Source: Nageia nagi
Taxonomy: Eukaryota; Pinophyta
Reading direction: 5' to 3'
Assembly: GCA_050084985.1 (NCBI GenBank)
Contig: JBITNC010000002.1
Span: forward strand, 11,346,001-11,410,000
DNA: 64,000 nt
The notes below the pieces were generated by a model that was not told the DNA's origin, searched no databases, and was given only the letters and a program-made list of their open reading frames with translations. Positions 10,206 through 19,970 of this stretch are shown here, piece after piece; position 1 is the stretch's first letter; each line of letters begins with the position of its first letter. Made by a program: the position numbers and the translations under genes.

Positions 10206-13200
10206 ATGGTTGAAACCTTTGTTCCCAAGCACATACTCGATGGTTCCAACTTTGGCATATGGGAACCTCGTATGAAAGTCGAGTTACAAGCAAGGAAGCT
10301 ATGGCAGATAGTTAGTGAAGACATGGTTGCTCCTACCGATGAGAAGGCTCTTGAAGTATACAACTCAAAGAATGAGTTAGCAACTTCAATGATTTATCGT
10401 GCAGTTTCAGATGATGTCCTTCTCATGATCTCTTCATCAACTTCAGCAAAGGAAGCTTGGGATAGGTTAAAGAAAATTTACCTTGGGTCCAAATTTTCAA
10501 GGAGGTTTACCATTCTATAAAAGTTGTTGCAGTATCGACAAAGTGAAGATGAAAGTGCCTCCATCTACTTAAACAAAATCATTGACCTCAGCACATAATT
10601 GGTTGGTTGTGGGTGCAACTGGATCAATGATGAGTTCATGGTCTTCATCATTCTTCAAAGCCTTACTACAAAGTTCAGTAACTTTGTCATGGTTATGGAA
10701 ACAAGGCTCGATGATGAAGAAGATGTCATCTCACTTGATAACCTTTCTAGACTCCTTTTGAAGCATGAGGAAACTTTGAACAAGAAAATGTTGAACCTTT
10801 CTCCAAAGGACACTAGCATTGCTCTAGGAGCAACCAAAACTCCTTTCAAGAAAAAGTTCAAACATTACAAATTCAAAGATAACAAGTCCTCATCTACCTT
10901 CAGGAAGTATGACAAAAAGGGCAACAATAATCATGGCAACTACAGGCACAGGAATGACAAAGCTGGATCAAGCAATCCAACACCTTAGGAAAAGTTTGAT
11001 GGAACTTGTAACTTTTGTGGTATCTTTGGGCACAAAGAGTATGATTGTCGCAAAAAGAAATTTGCTCAAAAAGGAAAGGGAAATGCAAATGTGAGAAATT
11101 TCAATAATAAAAAGAAGAACAAGCATGCTGCTTCTGTTGCCTACTACTCAATGACTCAAACTATTTCAAAAGATTGGATTATTGATTCAGGATGCACTAA
11201 TCACATGTGTTATGAAAAGGATAAGTTTGAAAACTTTCATAAGTACAAAAAGGATGCAGTTGTGATAGGTGATAATACAGTCTTTGATGTTCACGGAATA
11301 GGGAGTGTGAAGATTCATGGAAAGACTCTTGATAATGTCTTTTATGTACCTAAACTAAGGATGAATCTCATCTCCGTGATTCAAATTACAAGGAAAGGAT
11401 GCTCATTTGAGTTTACCTCACACTCTTGGTGTGTTAAGAAAGGACTTGCCACCTTGTTGAAAGGATCAGTAAAGGATGACCTTTATATTGTGGATCAAGT
11501 ACCTTTAAAGATTTATCTTGCTGCAAATGTTTGTTCAAAAGGTAATCTTTGGCATCAACGATTAGGGCACCTTAACCACAATAGTATTAAAGATATGAAA
11601 ACTCAAGCACTTGTGGAAGGTTTACCTAATATTTCACCCATAATTGGTCTTTGTGAAAGGTGCATTCTAGGAAAGATGCATAGGCAAAAGTTTGAAAAAG
11701 ATAAGGCAACTCGGGCTACTTGTCCTCTTCAGCTTGTGCATTCAGATTTAATAGGTCCTTTTCAGACTAAGTCACTAGGTGGAGCTTCTTATGTTCTGAC
11801 CTTCATTGATGACTTCAGTAGGATGACATTTGGTTATCTACTTGAGCACAAGGATCAAACTTTTGATAGGTTTCAAGACTTCAAGGCACTTGTTGAAAAT
11901 CAAACTGATTTTAAGATCAAAATGTTGAGATCTGATAATGGGGGTGAATATAATAGCAATGAGTTTAACAACTATTGTGTTAAACATGGGATTAAGCGAC
12001 AATTCACAATCCCTTACACCCCTCAGCAAAATGGAGTTGCTGAAAGGAAGAATCGCACCATTATGGAAATGGCAAGATGCATGTTGGGTAACCTTCCTAG
12101 TTTCTTATGGGGTGAAGCTGTTCACACTGCTATTCACACCCTAAATAGGTGTCCTACTAAGGTAGTTGAAGGTAAAACTCCATATGAAGCATGGATAGGA
12201 AAGAAACCTAACCTCTCACACTTCAGAGTCTTCGGTTGTGATGCATTTGCCTTCATTACCTCAGAGAAAAGAAAGAAGCTAGATAAACGATCAGAAAAAT
12301 GCATCTTTGTGGGGTATGATAATCAGCATAGAGGTTACAGGCTCTACTCTTCATCCCATAAAATAGTCTTTATTTCTAGGGATGTCAAGTTCAATGAACT
12401 TTCTGAGGATACAACCTCTCATGCTGAGGTGTCTGATACAGATGATTCTTCACCTACACCTAACTGGTTGGATAATCATATAGAGAAGTCACCACAAGAG
12501 CAAAATTCTCCAGCACAGAGAATTACAAGGAGTATGACCTTGAATAGCTCTTTATTTTCCAAAATTGATAATACACATGAGCCATCAACCTTCAAAGAAG
12601 CTTCCAAGCAAGAGTGTTGGATGGAAGCTATGAAAGTTGAGTATGAGGCGCTCATGAAAAATGAAACTTGGGATTTGGTTCCTTATCCCAATGAGAAAAA
12701 TGTGATTGGCAATAAATGGATATACAAGGTCAAGTACAATTCTGATGGAAAAATTGAAAAATACAAGGCAAGATTAGTGGCCAAAGGATTCGGTCAAAAA
12801 TATGGTATTGATTATGAGGAAACCTTTGCTCCTGTGGCCAAGATGCCTACTGTCAGAATAATCCTTGCTCTTTCTGCAGCTCAAGGATGGAAAGCTTTTC
12901 AACTTGATGTCAAAAGTGCATTTCTCAATGGTGACTTAGATGTTGAAATCTACATGAATCAACCAGAAGGATTTTTTCCAGAAGGAAAAGAGTCTCTTGT
13001 GTGTAAGCTAAAGAAGTTTGTATGGACTTAAGCAAGCACCTCGAGCATGGTACAAGAAAATTTCAGGATTCTTTGCAGATATTGGTTTTTCCAAGTGCTT
13101 CTCAGATTCAGATCTATATGTACTCAATCAAGGAAATGACGTGGTCATAATTCTCCTTTATGTGGATGATCTTCTCATAACAGGCAATAATATTGAAATC

Positions 13201-14124
13201 ATCCAAGAGTGCATCTCCAAACTCAAGGCAACATTTGAAATGACTGATCTAGGTCTATTGCATTACTATCTTGGGATGCAAGTATACCAACACAAAGATT
13301 GTACTTATCTTAGTCAATCTAAGTATATATCAAACATCTTGCAAAAGTTTGGAATGGAGGAGTGTAAATATGCTGCAATACCGGTTTCTCCTAGAATCAT
13401 TGTATCACTGAGCTTAGATTCTCAGTTGGCTGATGCTACAGCTTATAGACAATTGATTGGTAGTCTTCTGTATCTGACTATCTCTCATCTTGATATTGCC
13501 TTTGCAGTGAATCTGATGGCATGATTCATGCAAAAACCATATGTTGAACACCTCAATGCTGTTAAGCAAATCTTAAGGTATGTTGCAGGGACAAAGGATC
13601 TTGCTGTTAAGTATTCCAAAGTGCCCTCAATTATTCTCTCAGGGTTCTCAGATTCTGATTATGGGGGAGATAGAGATGACAGAAAATCAACCTCTGCATA
13701 TGTGTTTAGCATTGGTTCAGGTGCTATCTCTTGGGCTTCCAAGAAGCAACCTACTGTGACTCTTTCTACCACCGAAGCCGAATATCGAGCCATGTCTGTT
13801 GCTACCCAAGACGCTATTTGGCTGCGGCATCTTTTGAATGAAATTGGGTATACGCAAAATGGCCCATCTCTTATCTCGTCAGATAATCAATCGGCTATCT
13901 CTTTGGCTAAGAATCCTGTGTTCCATCAGCGAACCAAACATGTAGAAATCCAAGCCCATTTTATCAGGGAGAAGGTTCTAGATGACATCATACACTTGCA
14001 GTATTGTCCATCTACTGAAAACTCCGTTGATTTGTTCACCAAGCCCCTTCCTGAAGCTCAGTTTTGCAAGCTTAGGGATTCTCTCGGGTTGGTGAAGTTG
14101 CCCTCAAGGGGGAGTGAAGTTTAA
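10206..14124 (+). pseudogene. Element A gag-pol polyprotein, broken
   Basis: This is the A counterpart of the intact B polyprotein, with the same domain order: UBN2-type gag, CCHC knuckle, aspartic protease ('WIIDSGCTNHMC', about 11175), integrase, RT (YVDD near 13160) and RNase H to the C-terminal 'KLPSRGSEV'. The start is the ATG at 10206, just after the presumed splice acceptor. It is broken by stops at 10518-10520, 10596-10598, 10986-10988 and 13522-13524, plus a 2-nt deletion near 13017 just before 'YGLKQAPRAWY'. Compared with B, three stops are glutamine codons turned to TAA/TAG and one is an arginine CGA turned to TGA, all C-to-T type. A 646-codon open stretch (11091-13031) spans protease to RT. 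Confidence 0.95.
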
Positions 14125-14182
14125 ACTTTTGTTAGTGATGACAACTTCACCTCTAAGAGGCCTTTTTGATTGTACATTCTAG

Positions 14183-14459
14183 ACCTCCGTGGTAAGTTTG
14201 CTCTACGTGACAAACTTGTTGTACAATTGTTGTTATAGAGTGTTGATTATTTTATACCTCAGTGGTAAGTTTGCTCTACGTGACAAACTTGTTGTACATT
14301 TTATACCTCCGTGGTGAGTTTGCTCTGCGTGAGAAACTTATTGTACAAATTTTGAGCATATAATTAATATACCTCCGTGGTAAGTTCGCTCTGCGTGATG
14401 AACTTGTTGTACATTCTATACCTCCATGGTGAGTTTGCTCTGCATGAGAAACTTGTACA
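14183..14459 (+). ncRNA. Stem-loop array (5 units) in the 3' UTR of A
   Basis: There are five imperfect ~43-46-base units, starting near 14183, 14253, 14302, 14369 and 14418, each reading about 'ACCTCCGTGGTAAG', then a hairpin, then 'TTGTTGTACA'. The hairpin stems are AAGTTTG/CAAACTT in units 1-2, AGTTT/AAACT in units 3 and 5, and AAGTTC/GAACTT in unit 4. The loop core is TACGT or TGCGT (TGCAT in unit 5). The array lies between the pol stop and the polypurine tract. That it acts as RNA is inferred from the paired stem changes, also seen in B and C. Confidence 0.6.
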
Positions 14460-14936
14460 ATTTTTATGCTCTATTTAAAATCAACACATGTCTATATACA
14501 ACAGGTGACTATGAGTGATGGCTTGGCATCTCTGTGATGGCTTATAGTGCACCATTGATCAGTTATTTATAAGATGGCATTATTTGATTCTCTTATTTGA
14601 ATATATGATGCATCTAACTGATTTTGTTCATGAGTTGCTTGTAGCATGCAGGATCTTCTTCAGAAATGCAGGCTACTCACCTTGTGAAAGCAAGCTCATG
14701 GAGACTCACATGTCAGCTCAAAGTTGATCGACTACTATGTACAGTGAAACCAGTTGTGGTTAATGATTGTATTGTAAACTATTTTTTATCAAATGGTAAT
14801 GTAGTGAGTCTCATACTAGTTCTCAAAAAGATTCTCAAATATGTAAAAGTTCTCATCTCCACTTGTATCTCTATGGAGGAGAACTCTCTCTTACTCTCTC
14901 TCTTCTCTCTTCTACGCTCTATCCCAATATTGCATT

Positions 14937-14945
14937 AAGGGGGAG
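14937..14945 (+). other. Polypurine tract of A
   Basis: AAGGGGGAG directly precedes the 3' LTR. It is the usual primer for plus-strand synthesis and is identical in B and C. Confidence 0.9.
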
Positions 14946-15443
14946 TGTTAGAATTTGTAATGAAATATTGTGAATATCTAAACTCCTTGTAAATTCAATT
15001 AATCACTTAAGGGTATGTAGATACCTTAAGAGATTAATTGAATTCTTTAATATGTAGACTTTGACTTTACCAAAGTGGTTAGTTGGTAGGTTGAAGTTTG
15101 GTGATACATTTAATGTAACCCTAACCTTACCCTTGGGTTAAAGGGAGGTTAGGGAGGTGCTCTCAAGCTATAAATAGAGGGCCTCTCCTCTTGTAAACAT
15201 ATCTAAGTCTTGGAGTAAGATTACTCTACTTGGTTGTGTAGGAGAGAGCTAGAGAATAGTTGTAAGAGAGACATAGATTGAGAATAGAGAACTAGTTGTG
15301 GATGTACTCCCAAGGAGGGAGGAACCACATTATATTGGTGTCATATTGTGTGAATGATGTTCTTATAATTATAGATGATGAATGATTTAGCTTCCTAATC
15401 TTAGGTCCTAGAGGATTTGTTTAGATCTAGTTCAAATCCTTCA
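14946..15443 (+). repeat. Element A 3' LTR (498 bp)
   Basis: It is the same length as the 5' LTR with four substitutions, and is followed by the TSD copy TATTA at 15444-15448. Confidence 0.97.
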
Positions 15444-15448
15444 TATTA

Positions 15449-16092
15449 ATATCCAACTAGCTAAGAGCAATTGAAGAGTCCTCCGGATCATCAACATCTT
15501 CATTAGAAGCAAATTCTTCAAGAAGTTCATTTAACTTTACATCCTTTGAAATAAACACTACTTTATTGGTTGGAGAGTAGACCCTATAGCCTCTATGATA
15601 ACTTTTATAACCACAAAAATGCATTTTTAAGCTCTTTTGTCCAACTTCTTCCTTTTCTCAAAAATAATGTAGGAGAATGCTTCACAACCAAACACTCTAA
15701 GGTGAGAAATGTTAGTTTTTCTTTCTGACCATGCCTCAAAAGGAGTTTTACTTTGAATGGCTTTTGTAGGACACTTATTCAAGGTGTAAATAGCAGTGCT
15801 CATAGCTTCACCCAATAAGAAATTAGGAAGATTACCCAACATGCATCTAGCCATCTCCATAATTATCTTATTTTTCCTTTTGGTAATACCATTCTACTAA
15901 GGAGTGTAAGGAATCATAAATTGCCTCTTGATTCCATACTTAGCAAATAGTCATTGAACTCATTCCTTATTATATTCTCCCCTACTATCTGATCTCAACA
16001 TCTTGATTTTAAAGTTACTTTGATTCTCAATAAAAGCCTTAAAAACTTTAAAACTCTCAAAGGTTTGATCCTTGTGTTGAAGTAGATACCAC
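15449..16092 (-). pseudogene. O1 gag-pol remnant: integrase C-terminal part
   Basis: Minus-strand frames match the integrase end of the family. 'MEMARCMLGNLPNFLLGEAMSTAIYTLNKCPTKA' is preserved from 15860, and 'RVFGCEAF' and 'KRKKLDKR' follow. Upstream (about 16085-15880) are readable but broken pieces around the last catalytic residues. The segment ends abruptly at about 16092, where leader sequence begins, so gag, protease and the integrase N-terminus were deleted. Its 3' continuation is at 6690-5100, across element A. Confidence 0.85.
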
Positions 16093-16591
16093 TTGAATAA
16101 TCGAACTTAAAGGCTCCAGTCTACTTTTCCTCACCTCATGGGTCCCCAAACAAGTCATGTTGTAGAATGTACATGCAGATGTGTTCATTTTAGGGGGTTT
16201 TTCATATCAATATTTATGCTTTTACATAAGTAAATAAAGCAAGATGCAAAACATGAAGTAAAAGAGCATAAAATTAAATATCATCCATTCATAACTTGGA
16301 ACTTAAGTGTCCAATGGATTTTGTTTACCAACCCCTAAAGGACATCATTAAATCATCACTTATTTTGCACAAGTCCATTCTATACTTTGCATAAGGATAA
16401 ATACTCAACATGCATTCTTAATCATAAGCATGCATCTTAAAAAATTAAGTCCTAAGCATTAACTTAAAAATTTAAATTCTTGAGCGTGCATTCAAAAATT
16501 AAGCTTTAAGCATTTTAAAAAAAATGCATTATTCACATAGCTTTAAAAAATTTAAGTAAGTATGCATCATTTCAATAAATTAAGTAAGAAG
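16093..16591 (-). other. O1 leader, gag-proximal piece
   Basis: Noncoding leader of O1, resembling the region upstream of gag in A (about 9480-9730) and B (about 19250-19500). It contains the block around 'CCCCAAACAAGTCATGTTG' in reverse. It is cut at 16591 by element B and resumes at 25237. The last five bases are the B target site AGAAG. Confidence 0.75.
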
Positions 16592-17099
16592 TGTTAGAAT
16601 TTGTAATGAAATATTGTGAATATCTAGACTCCTTGTAAATTCAATTAATCACTTAAAGGTATGTAGATACCTTAAGTGATTAATAGAATTCTTTAATATG
16701 TAGACTTTGACTTTACCAAAGGAGTTAGTTGGTAGGTTGAAGTTTGGTGGTACATTTAATGTAACCCTAACCTTACCCTTGGGTTAAAGGAAGGTTAGGT
16801 AGGTGCTCTCAACCTATAAATAGAGGGCCTCTCCTCATGTAAAGATATCTAAGTTTTGAGTAAGATTACTCTACTTGGTTGTGTAGGAGAGAGCTAGAGA
16901 ATAGTTGTAAGAGAGACATAGATTTGAGAATAAGAGAACTAGTTGTGGATGTACTCCCAAGGAGGGAGGAACCACATTATATTGGTGTCATATTGTGTGA
17001 ATGATGTTCTTAGAATTATAGATGTGTTATCTTGTGTACACTTGAGTTTCCTAGTCTAAGGTCCTAGAGGATTTGTTTAGATCTAGTTCAAATCCTTCA
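16592..17099 (+). repeat. Element B 5' LTR (508 bp)
   Basis: It runs TGTTAGAATT to ATCCTTCA. Its two differences from 24724-25231 are a T/G in the GGTTAGxTAGG area and a C/T in GAGxTAGAG. It differs from the A LTR by a small replaced block near the 3' end. Confidence 0.97.
16815..16822 (+). promoter_or_regulatory. Putative TATA box in the B 5' LTR
   Basis: TATAAATA followed by GAGGGCC, at the same LTR position as in A and C. Confidence 0.6.
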
Positions 17100-17101
17100 A
17101 T

Positions 17102-17113
17102 TGGTATCAGAGC
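17102..17113 (+). other. Primer binding site of B (initiator-Met tRNA)
   Basis: TGGTATCAGAGC begins two bases after the 5' LTR, the same spacing as in A and C. Confidence 0.93.
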
Positions 17114-17196
17114 TTGGTTTGGAAGCTCTTCTTCTTGGTTTGGAAGCTCTTCTTCTTGGTTTGGAAGCTCTTCTTCTTGGTGTGGAAGTTACATCT
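17113..17196 (+). repeat. 21-bp tandem repeat (4 units) next to the B primer site
   Basis: Units of about CTTGGTTTGGAAGCTCTTCTT repeat three times, followed by a diverged fourth. The period is divisible by three, so one frame reads (VWKLFFL)n, probably by chance. A has two diverged units here and C two short ones, so this segment expands and contracts between copies. Confidence 0.9.
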
Positions 17197-17792
17197 TGGT
17201 GATCCCTCTTCATTCCTCATCTTACACCCCATTGGTGAGGTAAATTTTAAGAGAAGGTATAAAATTCCTCCTCCATTTGGTTATTTTATGAATTATATTC
17301 ATACTAACATTCATTTATGATTATGTTAGTTCAAATCCTAGCAAACATTACCTCAATAACATCATATATTATTGCTCATTTTGTTTATTCTACTAACAAT
17401 CCTTTATGTTAAGTGATTGGGCAATAATACATTATGCACAATTTGCAATTTGTATACTAACAATTTTTTCTTGATTAGTTGCAATATTGCTAAAAAGGAA
17501 ATCATTTTTAGAGGCAATTGTTTAAAATTTAAAACAAATATGGGATATTTGCCCTCTCTAATTTTTTTATTGTTTAAAGTAAACACAAGTGAAAGTTAAT
17601 TTATTTTTGCAAAAAGGGTAAGACTAAAAATATAAAATAATGCTCTTAATGAGGTAGCTCTAAAAATTTTTTATTCAAAATTTGAATTTTTTTTGAAGTA
17701 GAAGAGCAATATTTTTGAGCAATATTGTTGTATGCATATAAAAATAAAAATTTTTATGTATCAAAAACTATACAATATTGGGGGGGCACAAA

Positions 17793-18230
17793 TTTGAAAG
17801 GGTCTGAGAACTGTTTGACAAAATGAATTGTCGAAAAGGTGAGCCTTCAGCGCTGAGGACGACCTCTTCTCCTCCCTCTGCTTTGCACTTGAAAGGCACG
17901 TGAATTGCTTGACACCATGCATGATGCAGAGCCTCTCCTTGCGATGGCTCTCACCTCCGCACAGCCTTCTCCCTCCTCCCTCGCGTCTACTTGAAGCTAT
18001 CCTACGTGCAGTACTACCATACGAGACTGGTTCCTGGTAGACATGTATGAAGCGTAGGGAAGGCATGCACGATGCATCCTGCAGACACCGTTTCATGAAC
18101 TAAAATGATCGTAGGACATGCTTAAAACGGATACGTGGTTGAAGACCTCTTCATGTCTGCACAAGTGAAACACGACGTGATGCAGACCAAGTTTCATGGA
18201 CTGAAATGATCGTAGGATTGACACGATGCC
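17793..18230 (+). pseudogene. PPR gene fragments captured in the leader of B
   Basis: Sense-strand pieces fit PLS-class PPR motifs. At 17793-17825 one frame reads FERV, a stop, then ELFDKM. Near 17905-17935 another reads ELLDTMHDAE. Two blocks near 18065-18115 and 18180-18225 read, with small shifts, as 'MHDA...VS..KMIVGHA' and 'DADQVSWTEMIVGLT'. The region (17800-18680) is GC-rich against AT-rich surroundings. The fragments match the better preserved ones in C (62118-62580). None is translatable as a whole. Confidence 0.65.
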
Positions 18231-19019
18231 TTTCTTCAGCGCTCCTCTCTCACGCTTCGGTCAGCAACACCCACCTGCCACTCCCTCACCGGCGATGCCT
18301 GGTGGTGCAAGGAGGAGGAGCCACCGTGTAGAGCGTCCGCTGTTTATTGCTCAGCCACCCTTGTCGCCAGCATCCCACTATTTTCCATCTTTCATGTTGC
18401 ATTCTGTGTGACAGATCTTACCAATTGTAACAGGTAAAAGAGGGCAATCGGATATCTCTTGTCTGGGCAAAACATCACCACCACAACGCGTTGATTGATT
18501 CAATCCAAACATAATGCGTTTTCCCTTTATGACCTTCACTCTGCCGCCTTTGCCTGCGCTTCTACCGCCCCGATGGCTTGCGCTGGCACACACCCTACCC
18601 ACGTGACTTACCGCCTCACTCGACTCCTTCGGTCTCCCCTGCCACCTCCGGTCGCCCTACCCCCACGGCTTCACGGATAGACATGGCCACCTTTCAATTT
18701 TTTTTCCACACAATAGTTGTTGAGTTTTTACTTATTACCCACTACCATGCATTTATTTTTTTGACTTGAAGTATTTTACCCATTTATACTTCTTAGGCAT
18801 TTTTTTTCCTTGCTTCCAAGTCAATTGCTCCATTAATTGCCCTTAGGAGTCCTTAGACTATTTCTCCTATTTTCCTCCACCTTGCATGTTTCATTTAAAT
18901 GCATATGCACTCTCTCAGCATGGTTAAAAGGGATAAAACTTTAAGTAAAAAGGGGGGGCCTAGGTATAATTTTTTACTTACATTTTATCTAGATGTTGCA
19001 TATGATGCATAAAACATGC

Positions 19020-19178
19020 CTAGGACTTAAATTTTTAATGCATGATGCATGCTTACTTAAAATTTTAAGTCATGATAGAATGCATGTTATAAGTATGCTT
19101 AGGACTTAAATTTTTAATGCATGATGCATGCTTACTTAAATTTTTAAGTCATGATACAATGCATGTTATGAATTAAAT
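19020..19178 (+). repeat. 79-bp direct duplication in the B leader
   Basis: Two near-identical copies start at 19021 and 19100 with TAGGACTTAAATTTTTAATG and include the palindromic ATGCATGATGCATGC. Confidence 0.85.
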
Positions 19179-19970
19179 ACTAAGTAGGACTTAGTTCTTT
19201 GTTTAATTCATTAAGTACTTGAATAAAGTGAGAAAATATGAACAATGTAAAAGTCCTTTAGGGGTTAGAACAAAACCCATTGGACTCAATTTTTTGACCT
19301 CTTAAGGTTTCAAGTTCGTGTGGATGGAGTATTTTTCACCTTACTTTATATTTTTTGCACATTTGCTTATACTTGCAATACGCAAAAAATTTGAAAAGTA
19401 ACCCCTAAAATAAATACATCCGCACGTATTTTCCACAACATGACTTGCTTGGGGAGCCATGAGGTGAGGACAGGGCAGACTGGAGCCCTTTTAGTCCGAA
19501 GAACCAAGTGGTGGTAAGTCCGTCTTAATTGCCCCTAAGACCTCTGTTGGATTGGACATAACTCTATTAGGTGGACAGGCATGTGTGTAGTGATACCACA
19601 TGTCCGCACGTCCATTCAGGGATTATCCTGATAACCTAGGAGGAAAACTGAAACCCTTAATCAAGATAATTAAAATGGTCGGTCCAAGATACGTCGGATC
19701 CTTGGAAAATAGTAAGTACTTCTCCTTGTGAGAGTATATCACTGACCAAGGTGAATTGGTTGAGGACTGGTAGTACCTGGGCTCCACCTTGCGGGCATCC
19801 AGGTGAAGGCCTAATTCTATACAAGAAAACAACCCCAACTTTATCCTTCTTGGATCGTGGTTAATGAGTTTACACATGTAGGACATGTTTGCTTATTAGA
19901 TGTTTTATATGTATAGATGAAAATTGTAAAAGTTTACATTCTTATTGCATATTTATTGTTTTTTGTAGCA

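Larger units (their letters stand above)
6691..15443 (+). mobile_element. Element A: full-length young Copia element, coding region broken
   Basis: The element is 8753 bp with 498-bp LTRs (TGTTAG...TTCA) and a perfect 5-bp target-site duplication TATTA (6686-6690 and 15444-15448). In order it has 5' LTR, primer site, presumed leader intron with PPR fragments, gag-pol, 3' stem-loop array, polypurine tract and 3' LTR. I count 4 differences between its LTRs, so the insertion is recent. Its gag-pol already has four nonsense changes and a 2-nt deletion, so it cannot make its own proteins but could be mobilised by an active relative such as B. Confidence 0.97.
17240..19968 (+). other. Presumed leader intron of B (2729 nt)
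   Basis: The donor TGAG|GTAAAT is at 17240, and an acceptor TTTTTTGTAG ends at 19968, two bases before the gag ATG at 19971. The interior has many stops and upstream ATGs and carries the captured PPR pieces. Conservation of both junctions in A and C supports splicing; RNA evidence is lacking. Confidence 0.6.

Noticed and set aside
14160-14460. Stem-loop units read as a CRISPR-like array
   Set aside because: The units are adjacent and imperfect with no unique spacers, in a eukaryotic retrotransposon 3' UTR.
17114-17320. 68-codon frame with (VWKLFFL) repeats next to the B primer site
   Set aside because: It is a by-product of a 21-bp DNA repeat. The frame is not kept in A or C.
19917-19970. 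18 extra codons upstream of the B gag ATG as a signal peptide
   Set aside because: The stretch looks hydrophobic only because it is the T-rich tract before the presumed splice acceptor. The frame is not kept in C.
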